A DNA stretch of 64,000 nt from Pseudomonadota bacterium (GTDB taxonomy: Bacteria > Pseudomonadota > Alphaproteobacteria > Azospirillales > Azospirillaceae), in contig JAFAFA010000152.1 in NCBI GenBank assembly GCA_023423695.1, positions 62,001 through 126,000 of the forward strand, given 5' to 3'. A program made the position numbers and the translations under genes. Shown here piece after piece: positions 16,648 through 24,280 of the stretch (the stretch's first letter is position 1; each line of letters opens with the position of its first letter). The notes beneath the pieces are model-generated. The model was not told the DNA's origin. It was given only the letters and a program-made list of their open reading frames with translations, and made no database searches.

Positions 16648-17413
16648 GGGGCCGGGAACGGACCCGGCGGATCGTCAGCATCGGCAGCCGGCCGATAAAG
16701 CCCAGCATCAGCCGCGTGTGCATCCAGGTCAGCAGGGCGTTGTCCCGGACATACCTGAAATGGGAAACCCCGCCCTCCTCCGGTTTGAAGTAGCGGACGG
16801 GTGCCGCCACGTTGATAGCGGGAAGGCCAAGCCAGCACAGACGCACCGCTGCCTCCGGATCGAAGTCGAAACGCCGCATCCAGGGATTGCGCCGCATCAC
16901 CGCCCGCAGCGGCTTGATTGGGTAGACGCGGAAGCCGAACAGCGAATCGCCGATCCCGCCCCACAAGGTTTCCAGATTGGCCCACCAGTTGGATATCTTG
17001 CGGCCACCCACCCGCAGCCGCGGGGCGGCGGCGTCGAACACCGGTTTACCCAGCACTAGGGCATCGGGGTTTGCCAGCGAAACGCCCTGGAATTGCGGAA
17101 TGCGGTCGGCCGGATGCTGGCCGTCGGCATCCATGGTCAGCGCATGGGTGAAGCCGCAGCGCTCCGCCTCCTCCAGCCCATGCAGCACCGCGGCCCCCTT
17201 GCCGCGGTTTGCCGGCAATTCCAGAACGCGCAGATGGGGGTCGTCGGCGGCCATGGCCCGCAACTCTTCCACCGTCCCGTCGGTGCTGCCGTCCACCACC
17301 ACCCAGACCGGCGCCCAATACAGGCGCGCCGCCCGCACCGTCTCGAACAGTTTCGGCCCGGTGTTGTAGCTGGGAATCAGGACGAGGTGGCTGGATGACG
17401 CGTCGGTGATCAC
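16628..17413 (-). CDS. Family 2 glycosyltransferase
   Basis: This 261-residue GT-A-fold enzyme has the nucleotide-sugar motif VVVDGSTDGT (38-47) and the metal-binding DxD as D95-A-D97 in MDADGQH. A C-terminal hydrophobic stretch may touch the membrane. In aryl-polyene clusters a GT2, sometimes fused to an acyltransferase, is expected to glycosylate or anchor the product; here it is a separate gene. The GTG start overlaps the acyltransferase stop by 4 bp, showing one operon with the next two genes. Confidence 0.85.
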   Translation of the reverse strand: MITDASSSHLVLIPSYNTGPKLFETVRAARLYWAPVWVVVDGSTDGTVEELRAMAADDPHLRVLELPANRGKGAAVLHGLEEAERCGFTHALTMDADGQHPADRIPQFQGVSLANPDALVLGKPVFDAAAPRLRVGGRKISNWWANLETLWGGIGDSLFGFRVYPIKPLRAVMRRNPWMRRFDFDPEAAVRLCWLGLPAINVAAPVRYFKPEEGGVSHFRYVRDNALLTWMHTRLMLGFIGRLPMLTIRRVRSRPLRSSPR

Positions 17414-18192
17414 AATTCGGACCTGTAGTGGTGTTCCAGTTCGGCGACGAGGCCGCGCACGTCCGTGACCTGATCGAACCGACGGCCGAGACGGACAGTG
17501 TATACCAGCGGGAAGTCAGGCTTGCGGAACAGCGGCCAGCCCTTGCCGAGGAAATTGGTGTTGCTGTCGATGAAGACGGTCTGCACCGGCGCCCCCGCTG
17601 TCTTGGCGATCAGCGCGAAGCCGCCCTTCAGCGGGTTGACCGGCGCGCGTTCGGTGCGGGTTCCTTCGGGGAAGATCAGCAGATGGTGGCCGGCACGGAC
17701 CTCCTGCGCCGCCATCTTGACCAGCGAACTGGGCGCATCGTTGCGGATATAGCCGGCCATCCGCGCCCCGCCGCCGAGGAAGAGGTTGTCGTAGACCTTC
17801 GCCTTGGCGATGCAGACCACGTCCGGCAGCCGCGAGATCAGCAGCACGGCATCCAGAATCGATGGATGGTTCGGGCAGATCAGCAATCCGCTATCGCCCT
17901 TCAACCCATCCAGCGCCGACAGATCTGTCTTCAGGACCCCGGAGGCCCGCAGCGTGCCGAGATAGAGGCGGAAGCCGGTCTTGATCGCCAGCCGGCCGAG
18001 CGGACCGGCGATGCGGCGCGGCAGCAGCGGCCCGATCAGCGCCGCCGTCAGGCTCCAGGCCAGCGACATCAGCCCGAACAGGAACAGCAGGCCATAGAAC
18101 AGGACATGTTCCCAGACCTGCCGGACCGCGCCGGCAAAGGTCAGACGACGTCGCCCAGGGGCGTCCGCACGTTCTGTCGCCGTCTCCGCCAT
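17410..18192 (-). CDS. PlsC-type 1-acylglycerol-phosphate acyltransferase
   Basis: The 260-residue protein has an N-terminal membrane helix (about 30-55), the NHPSILD motif (H109…D114, HX4D) and FPEGTRT (E176). It is therefore a PlsC/LPLAT acyltransferase and differs from the LpxL-type one at 7939. The cluster thus encodes two acyltransferases from different families. The ATG at 18192 lies 52 bp inside the upstream flavoprotein gene, an unusually long overlap; a slightly later start is possible. Confidence 0.8.
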   Translation of the reverse strand: MAETATERADAPGRRRLTFAGAVRQVWEHVLFYGLLFLFGLMSLAWSLTAALIGPLLPRRIAGPLGRLAIKTGFRLYLGTLRASGVLKTDLSALDGLKGDSGLLICPNHPSILDAVLLISRLPDVVCIAKAKVYDNLFLGGGARMAGYIRNDAPSSLVKMAAQEVRAGHHLLIFPEGTRTERAPVNPLKGGFALIAKTAGAPVQTVFIDSNTNFLGKGWPLFRKPDFPLVYTVRLGRRFDQVTDVRGLVAELEHHYRSEL

Positions 18193-19454
18193 GCCATGTA
18201 GTTCCTTTTCAAGTCCAGCAGGGCGTTCATGTAGTAGATCGCCTTGAATATCTTCAGCCGGGCCTTGATCGGCGACGGACGGAAGACGTCGCCGGCCAGA
18301 AGCGACAACAGCGCCTCCTCCACCCGGAAGACGTTGCGCGGCCCCATGAACAGGTTCCGCAGGGCCGGCGTCGTCACCCGGTAGATGTACCATGAGAAGG
18401 TGCCGATCCCCTGCCGGACGGTCTGCTCGAAGCGCTTCAGCACCTGCTCCTGCCGCGCCGGTTCGCGCAGGCAGGCATCGACCGCCTCGGCCCCTTCGAA
18501 GGCGCTGGTCATCGCCAGATAGACGCCGGTGGAAAACACAGGGTCGATGAAAGCGAATGCGTCGCCCAGCATGACGTATCCGGGTCCCGACATGCGGTCC
18601 GCCTGATAGGAGAAGTTGCCGGTCCCCGTCACCGGGCCGGTCAGTTCCGCCCCTTCCAGCCGTTCCGCCAGCGCCGGGCACAGCGCCACCGTGTCCAGGA
18701 AGAAGCGGGTCTGGTCGGTCTTGCGCGTCTTGAAGTAATAGGGCCAGCAGACCGCGCCGACGCTGGTGGTGCCGTCCGCCAGCGGAATGAACCAGAACCA
18801 GCCATGGTCGAACCAGAAGACGGTGATGTTGCCCTCGGCCTTGCCCGGCAGCCGCCTGGCGCCGGTGAAATGGCCGAACATCGCCGCGCTGTTGTGCTTG
18901 ACGTTGCGCCGCTTGATGCCGAAGCGCGAGGCCAGCAGCGTGTCGCGCCCCGACGCATCGACCAGGAAGCGCGTGCGCAGGCTGCGGATGGTGCCGTCCT
19001 CCTGCCGGGCGGTGGCAATGGTGCCATCATTCCCCCGGATGTCGACGTCGGTCACCTTGCAGCCCTCAATCACCGTCGCGCCCTTGGCGGCAGCGTTGCG
19101 GATCAGGATATGGTCGAACTCCGACCTGCGGACCTGGAAGGCATAGGGCTTGGTCTTGTCCCAGGCATTGGCGAAGTCGAAGGTGACGGCCTTGCCATGG
19201 TAAGGCGATACGAACTCCGCCCCGTATTTCAGCATGCCGATCCGCTCCACCTCCTCCAGCACGCCCAGCCGCTCCAGCAGGGGCAGATTGCAGGGAAGCA
19301 GGGATTCGCCGATGTGGAAACGCGGGTGATGGTCCTTTTCCAACAAAATCACCCGATAGCCCTTGCCGGCCAGAAGAGCCGCCGCGGTCGATCCGGCCGG
19401 ACCGCCACCCACCACCAGAACGTCGCAATCGTAATCGGAGCCGTTCGCCATCAT
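18141..19454 (-). CDS. Flavin-dependent halogenase-like oxidoreductase
   Basis: The 437-residue FAD protein has the dinucleotide motif VVGGGPAGSTAA (14-25) and the FHIGESLLP element (46-54) seen in CmlS/CndH-type flavin halogenases. K76 in LKYGAEF sits where the catalytic Lys is expected. A WFWFIP motif (219-224) matches the halogenase WxWxIP signature. Aryl polyenes of the xanthomonadin type are halogenated by an enzyme of this class, but many cluster members are plain oxidoreductases. ATG 19454 was chosen over the upstream 19529 because it starts just before the FAD motif. Confidence 0.75.
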   Translation of the reverse strand: MMANGSDYDCDVLVVGGGPAGSTAAALLAGKGYRVILLEKDHHPRFHIGESLLPCNLPLLERLGVLEEVERIGMLKYGAEFVSPYHGKAVTFDFANAWDKTKPYAFQVRRSEFDHILIRNAAAKGATVIEGCKVTDVDIRGNDGTIATARQEDGTIRSLRTRFLVDASGRDTLLASRFGIKRRNVKHNSAAMFGHFTGARRLPGKAEGNITVFWFDHGWFWFIPLADGTTSVGAVCWPYYFKTRKTDQTRFFLDTVALCPALAERLEGAELTGPVTGTGNFSYQADRMSGPGYVMLGDAFAFIDPVFSTGVYLAMTSAFEGAEAVDACLREPARQEQVLKRFEQTVRQGIGTFSWYIYRVTTPALRNLFMGPRNVFRVEEALLSLLAGDVFRPSPIKARLKIFKAIYYMNALLDLKRNYMAWRRRRQNVRTPLGDVV

Positions 19455-20036
19455 CGCCTTTGCGGCCTTTGCCGCTCTCCCGGTTGTTCTGCTTTGGGTT
19501 GTTCGATTCCCGATACCCGTTTCCGGCAATGCGACCAGGAGGTCATGTCCTTGTTTTTATCAGACCCCGTTACGGGCGTTCCAGGGACAAAAGCCCGACA
19601 TTGCCCTTTATCCAAGGCATAACCGAAAAGATATATCCGCTGCCTCCGATATCAGCATCTTCTGTTTGAAGATGTTGCATCGATATATTACGGATCGTTT
19701 GCACTGCCTCCATGCATTGCTCGTTGATTTCCGCCATTGCACTTGGGAAAGCGCAACTGACTTGATTGGTTACCCATTTCGCGACTTGCAATCCTGCTTG
19801 CCTGCCGTGTCCGGCGCTTACAAGATGCCGCACGGCCTCAAGGCGGCGGATTTTTGCAGGGATGCATGGTGCGTGTGTTGACAACGACGCTTGCCGTTGC
19901 CGCCTGCGCCGTGCCGGCGATCCTCTGCGCATCAGGGCCGGCCTCACCGTTTCGCTCCACCGGTCGGACGGCCGAATCAGCGCTGTGAGCGACATCCTCG
20001 ACTGACGCTTGCGCCAACCGCGAAGGAGACACCGCC
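19455..20036. other. Divergent intergenic region at the right edge of the APE-like cluster
   Basis: This 582-bp region separates the flavoprotein gene from the UbiE-like gene. The part from about 19540 to 19760 is AT-rich and probably carries the promoter for the leftward three-gene operon. A possible small forward frame at 19666-19881 has no family features and poor coding character, so I do not call it. No clear operator was seen. Confidence 0.4.
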
Positions 20037-20813
20037 GTGCCGACCGAACCCTCCCCACGCGTCGGCGCCGTCGAGCCGCATCCGGTGCTGGACTCCTACT
20101 ATCATGACAAGACGCAGCGGCTGCGCTTCGTCCGTGGGCTGTTCAACCGGACCGCCCACCATTACGACCGTATCAACACCATTTTCGCGCTCGGCTCCGG
20201 CTCCTGGTATCGGGCGCAATGCCTGCGCCGGGCGAGTCTGCGGCCGGGAATGCGGGTGCTGGACGTCGCCATCGGCACTGGACTGGTCGCGCGGGAGGCA
20301 GTGGCGCTCTGTGGCTCTCCCGAAGACGTCATCGGGCTGGACCTCAGCGAAGCGATGTTGGCGGAGGCGCGGCGCAGCCTGCCCATCCCGCTGATCCAGG
20401 GCGTGGCGGACGCGCTGCCGCTCGCCGACTCCTGCGTCGACCTCGTCACCATCGGCTACGCGCTTCGCCATGTCGGCGACCTGACCGCCACCTTCCGGGA
20501 GTTCCGGCGCGTGCTTCGTCCCGGCGGCACGGTGCTGGTGATGGAGATCGGCCGCCCCCGGCGTCCGGTCACCCGGCACCTGATGAACGCCTATCTCGGC
20601 ATGGTGGTGCCGACGGTCTCCCGTCTCAGCGGCGGCGGGGAGGAGGGCCGTACGCTGATGCGCTATTATTGGGAGACCATCGACCAATGCGTCGAACCGG
20701 AGGTCATCACCACGGCAATGGCCGCCGCCGGACTGGCACAGGTTCGCTGCGACACCGATTACGACCTGTTCAAGAACTACACCGGCCGACGGCAGTCCGA
20801 TCCCGCCACCTGA
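20037..20813 (+). CDS. UbiE/MenG-like SAM-dependent methyltransferase
   Basis: The 258-residue protein follows the UbiE family pattern: LFNRTAHHYDRIN near 35-47, SAM motif VLDVAIGTG (74-82), GLDLSEAML, GYALRHVGDL and FREFRRVLRPGG. Genuine UbiE methylates ubiquinone/menaquinone precursors. This copy is a probable paralogue because the normal ubiE has LPF-type motif differences and sits with ubiB elsewhere. It starts with GTG at 20037 after a good GGAG site. Its position beside the polyene cluster may or may not be meaningful. Confidence 0.7.
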   Translation: MPTEPSPRVGAVEPHPVLDSYYHDKTQRLRFVRGLFNRTAHHYDRINTIFALGSGSWYRAQCLRRASLRPGMRVLDVAIGTGLVAREAVALCGSPEDVIGLDLSEAMLAEARRSLPIPLIQGVADALPLADSCVDLVTIGYALRHVGDLTATFREFRRVLRPGGTVLVMEIGRPRRPVTRHLMNAYLGMVVPTVSRLSGGGEEGRTLMRYYWETIDQCVEPEVITTAMAAAGLAQVRCDTDYDLFKNYTGRRQSDPAT

Positions 20814-20956
20814 AAGCAGGGAATCGGGCGGACTGCCTGTTGTTATTACCCCTCTTTGGCGTTCTTCATCCGCCTTTGCCGATGCCGCCACGCGGTTATC
20901 GGACCCATAGTCGCGGACACAGGGAATCGAACAGAACAGAACAGGCAGGGACAGAC

Positions 20957-21418
20957 ATGGCGGGAAAATCGACTTGGGCGGCATTGTCGGCGGTGGCGCT
21001 GCTGATCGGCTGCGCCGGCCAGCAGCAGGCGTCCACCACCGGCAGCGGAAATGGCACCACCGCGACCGCGTCGGCGGCGCCGTCGACACCGGGCGGGCGG
21101 ATGGTGAAATCGCGTGACGGCCGCTATGAGGGCGAGCTGATCGGCACCCCCGCCCCCGGCAGCCGCTTCGCCAAGCTGCAGATCGGCATGACGATGGAAG
21201 AGGTGTCGACCTTGATCGGAGCGCCGGACAACATGATCCGGCACGAGACCGGCAAGCGCTGGATCCCCTTCTATTTCGGCAACGACGCTCAGCGGCTGCA
21301 GGTCATCTACCGCAACGAGGGCTGCCTGACCTACACCGGCGGCAACGTCTTCGGCGGTGGCGGTTCGGAACTGATCCGCATCACCGTGGCACCGCAGGGC
21401 GGCTGTCTCGATACCTGA
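20957..21418 (+). CDS. Small lipoprotein with SmpA/BamE-like domain
   Basis: The 153-residue protein has a lipoprotein signal peptide with lipobox LIGC (C19). A low-complexity Thr/Ser/Ala/Gly linker (about 24-48) is followed by a small domain with KLQIGMTMEEVSTLIGAPDN, the characteristic SmpA/BamE-like helix-turn. Proteins of this fold sit at the outer membrane or cell envelope. It is unlikely to be the housekeeping BamE, which is shorter in linker and differs around this motif. Two further Cys near the C-terminus could form a disulfide. Confidence 0.7.
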   Translation: MAGKSTWAALSAVALLIGCAGQQQASTTGSGNGTTATASAAPSTPGGRMVKSRDGRYEGELIGTPAPGSRFAKLQIGMTMEEVSTLIGAPDNMIRHETGKRWIPFYFGNDAQRLQVIYRNEGCLTYTGGNVFGGGGSELIRITVAPQGGCLDT

Positions 21419-21432
21419 CGACGCCGGCCAGC

Positions 21433-21472
21433 CGGAGCCGGGGGCATCAATGCTTGCCCGACCCCGGCTCCG
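21433..21472. terminator. Hairpin between the lipoprotein gene and the converging SDR gene
   Basis: A perfect 11-bp GC-rich stem (21433-21443 with 21462-21472) lies just after the lipoprotein stop and overlaps the 3' end of the opposite gene. It can serve as a terminator for the lipoprotein gene. There is no T-run, so its strength is uncertain. Confidence 0.4.
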
Positions 21473-22238
21473 CCATCTTGCGGTGCTGGCCGGCCAGCAG
21501 GCCGGACGGGGTGACGGTCGCCATCGCCGTCTGCAGCTTGTTCTTCCAACCGGCGACCACGTCGCCCTCGCCCTTCATCATCGCATTGAAACCGACCTTG
21601 GCGACCATTGCCGGATCGTCCTTCTTCCCCTGGCCGACCGCGGTGTCCATCATGTCGGCGCGCTCGAAGAATTCGGTGTCGGTCGGGCCGGGCATCAGGC
21701 AGGTGACGGTGATTCCGGTGTCCTTCAACTCGTCGCGCAGCGCGAACGAGAAGGAGTCGATGAAGGCCTTGGTGCCGTTGTAGACGGCCTGGAAGCTCCC
21801 GGGCATGAATCCGGCGATGGAGCCGGTGATCAGAATGCGCCCCTGGTTCCGTGCGCGCATGTCGCGGCCGATTTTCTGGATCAGGTAGAGCGTGCCGGTG
21901 ATGTTGGTGTCGATGACATGCCGGGCGTCGGCGAAATCCTGGTCGAGGAATCCATGGCCCAGCCCGTGCCCGGCATTGGCCAGCAGCGCATCGACCGTCC
22001 GGCCCTTCAGCGCGGCATAGAGGCGGTCCACCCCCTCCAGCGTGGCGAGGTCGGCCTGGACCGTTTCGACCGCGCCGCCCAGCTTGCGAAGCTCGCCGAC
22101 GGCCTGTTCGATGGCTTGATCGTCGGCGGCGATCACGAGATCGAAGCCATTGGAAGCGCATTGCCTGGCGAGTTCAAGGCCGATGCCGCTGGAGGCTCCG
22201 GTCACGACGGCGAGTTGCGTGTTGGCGGCGCGAGCCAT
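21447..22238 (-). CDS. Short-chain dehydrogenase/reductase
   Basis: This 263-residue classical SDR has the cofactor motif TGASSGIG (13-20), ANAG at about 87-90, and catalytic S140, Y153, K157. The C-terminal tail (GWKNKLQTAMATVTPSGLLAGQH) is longer than in FabG-type enzymes and resembles SDRs that act on lipids or short-chain alcohols. The substrate is unknown. It is monocistronic and converges on the lipoprotein gene. Confidence 0.8.
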   Translation of the reverse strand: MARAANTQLAVVTGASSGIGLELARQCASNGFDLVIAADDQAIEQAVGELRKLGGAVETVQADLATLEGVDRLYAALKGRTVDALLANAGHGLGHGFLDQDFADARHVIDTNITGTLYLIQKIGRDMRARNQGRILITGSIAGFMPGSFQAVYNGTKAFIDSFSFALRDELKDTGITVTCLMPGPTDTEFFERADMMDTAVGQGKKDDPAMVAKVGFNAMMKGEGDVVAGWKNKLQTAMATVTPSGLLAGQHRKMAEPGSGKH

Positions 22239-22596
22239 GGGACTGCCCTTTCGAAGGATGGCGTTGTCCCGTCAACCGCCGCCCCGGAAGGGTGGTTCCT
22301 ATGTCGTCGGTCCCCTACCTGTCGGCGCAGGAAGGAAGGCAGCCAAAATGCTGCCGATCCAGCCGACCAGACTGTAGGAGCACAGCCCGATCACCTCCCA
22401 CGCCATCTAGGGTTCCACAGCCACTCCAGGTTCCAGACCCGTTCGCCTTGATGAAGCTGTCACCGGTGCAGTCGAAGCCGGTCAGCGCGGTCATCCCATT
22501 TGGCCCGGCGCATCCGGACAGCAAAAAGGGCGCGGCCTTTCAAAGGCCGCGCCTTGGAATGTTCGACTTCAAAACTCGACCTCCGAACCCGCGCGG
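22239..22596. other. Intergenic region downstream of rpoH
   Basis: The 358-bp region holds the rpoH terminator at 22522-22553. On the minus strand a 35-codon frame (22299-22406), starting MAWEVIGLCSYSLVG, could encode a tiny membrane peptide. An adjacent frame reads LSGCAGPNG followed by Cys-containing sequence, like a lipoprotein fragment. Neither has a convincing ribosome site, so this may be a decayed gene or noncoding. Confidence 0.3.
22522..22553 (-). terminator. Rho-independent terminator of rpoH
   Basis: A perfect 12-bp stem (22529-22540 with 22542-22553; GGCGCGGCCTTT/AAAGGCCGCGCC) closes tightly. It is followed, read on the minus strand, by a run of Ts (22523-22528). It lies 43 bp after the rpoH stop, a textbook intrinsic terminator position. 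Confidence 0.85.
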
Positions 22597-23541
22597 TCAG
22601 GCGCGGGACAGCAGGCGGTTATTCTCCATCGCCGCCTGTTCCGTCCGTGCGTTGGCGATCACCGCCTTCTGGAGCTTCTCGAAGGCTCGCACCTCCAACT
22701 GCCGGACACGCTCGCGCGAGACGTGGAAGGTCTGGCTCAGCTCCTCCAGCGTCAGCGGCTCGTCACGCAGGCGGCGGGCGACCAGGATTTGGCGCTCGCG
22801 GTCGTCCAGCACGCCCAGCCCCAGCTTCAGGAACTGCTGGCGCCGGCGGCGTTCCTCGGAGTCGGCGAGCGTCGTCTCCTGGTCGGGACGGTCGTCGGCC
22901 AGCAGGTCCTGCCATTCGGCGTCGCCGTCTTCCGACAGGCCGACATTCAGTGAGCGGTCGTTGCCCAGGCGGCGGTTCATCTCCACCACCTCGGCCTTCG
23001 ATACGTTCAGTTCGGTGGCGATGCTCTCCACCGCGTCCGGCGACAGGTCGCCGCTCTCCAGCTCCTGCATCCGCGCCTTCAAGCGGCGCAGGCTGAAGAA
23101 CAGCTTCTTCTGGCCGGCCGTGGTGCCGATCTTCACCAGCGACCAGTTGTGCAGGACATATTCCTGGATCGCCGCGCGCACCCACCAGGACGCATAGGTG
23201 GCGAAGCGGAAGCCCTTGGAGGGATCGAACTTCTGCGCCGCCTGCATCACGCCCACATTGCCTTCCGCCACCAGATCGGCCAGCGGCAGGCCATAGCCGA
23301 GATAGCCGCGGGCCATCTTGACGACGAGCCGCAGATGGCTGCCGACCAGTTGGTCGAGTGCCGCCGGGTCCTGGTGGTCGTGCCAGCGGACGGTCAGCTC
23401 ATGCTCCTGCTCGGGCGTCAGGTACTGGTACTTGCGGGCATCCTGCAGATAAAGCTGCATCGGTTCGGCGGAACGGGGCTCGTTTGTACGAGACTGGGTG
23501 GTGCGGGTTTGAACGGTACGGGTTTCGGCGTCTCGCTGCAT
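22597..23541 (-). CDS. rpoH: RNA polymerase sigma-32 type factor (RpoH family)
   Basis: The 314-residue group 3 sigma factor shows region 2 (YLQDARKYQYLTPEQE through FRFATYASWWVRAAIQEYVL) and the RpoH box QKKLFFSLRR (144-153) that separates RpoH from other sigmas. Region 4.2 carries LTLEELSQTFHVSRERVRQLE near the C-terminus. It directs heat-shock or related stress transcription. Alphaproteobacteria often have several RpoH copies. The N-terminus with Glu/Arg/Thr-rich TRTVQTRTTQSRT is atypical, suggesting a secondary copy. ATG 23541 was chosen; an inner ATG at 23460 begins the conserved part. A promoter candidate lies at 23887-23917. Confidence 0.9.
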   Translation of the reverse strand: MQRDAETRTVQTRTTQSRTNEPRSAEPMQLYLQDARKYQYLTPEQEHELTVRWHDHQDPAALDQLVGSHLRLVVKMARGYLGYGLPLADLVAEGNVGVMQAAQKFDPSKGFRFATYASWWVRAAIQEYVLHNWSLVKIGTTAGQKKLFFSLRRLKARMQELESGDLSPDAVESIATELNVSKAEVVEMNRRLGNDRSLNVGLSEDGDAEWQDLLADDRPDQETTLADSEERRRRQQFLKLGLGVLDDRERQILVARRLRDEPLTLEELSQTFHVSRERVRQLEVRAFEKLQKAVIANARTEQAAMENNRLLSRA

Positions 23542-24280
23542 GGTGTCTCTGTCTCTCCCAGCCGACGGAAACGGCGACGCAGGGGATTGCCCCCCGCGTC
23601 GTTCGGGTCGGTCCTGTTGACGTTGGGTTTGTTTGTTCGTTGCGTTTCCGGCATTCGACGCTGCCGGACGGGGTGCACCGGTTACGGTGCCGGATCGTGA
23701 AGGGGTCCTCTCCAGCCCCGCGGGCAGCGCCGCGACCGGGGAAGGATCGCGGCAGCCGGCACGACACAAGGCCGGAGAGGAGAGGCAGGGCCACGCCGTT
23801 CAGCGCAGCCGAACCGAAGGGAACGGATCGATCACAAAAGCAGAAACCATCCTGTAGGGGCCGGCGCATTCAACGGCGCAACGAACTCTATATAGGGACT
23901 TCGACAATGAATTAAAGGGGCGCCCAGGCGAATTTCCCTGGCACCTTAGCTTACGCTTGGTCCCGCGTCTCGACTGGCGGGAACTTCGGCTGAGATAGGA
24001 CGGCGCGCCACTGTTTTCAAGCCCATCGCTCTGCTGTCACACCTCCTTGGAATCATCAAAGTAACTTCGTTCGAATTTCGATGTGTTTTCACAAGAAAAC
24101 AGACGATCTCATCTGTCTTTCAGTCAAACCCAACAATCAATCCACTTTTCATAGAAATTCAAAGCATAGTCTTCGATTCTCCTCTTTGTGTTATTTTTCG
24201 GATGTCACTTGCGGTCGCACCTCTTCTGCGCATACCGTCGGCTCGTTTCCAGCATCCACCGACCCGAGGCTAGAGCCGAC
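23542..24280. other. Long divergent region between rpoH and the pyruvyltransferase gene
   Basis: This 739-bp region has no convincing gene. The left ~340 bp would be the rpoH leader if the heat-shock-like promoter at 23887-23917 is used. The right part, about 24010-24240, is strongly AT-rich compared with the window and likely contains the promoter for the pyruvyltransferase gene. Short frames seen here have no coding signature. Confidence 0.45.
23887..23917 (-). promoter_or_regulatory. Candidate heat-shock (RpoH-type) promoter for rpoH
   Basis: On the minus strand CTTTAA (23912-23917) is followed after 15 nt by CCTATATAGA (23887-23896). This fits the alphaproteobacterial heat-shock consensus CTTG-N17/18-CYTATNTNNG except for the fourth and the last base. 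It would give rpoH positive feedback and a leader of about 340 nt. Confidence 0.45.

Noticed and set aside
19666..19881. 71-codon forward frame in the region right of the polyene cluster
   Set aside because: No recognisable domain or ribosome site, unusual Cys/His content and promoter-like base composition; more likely noncoding.
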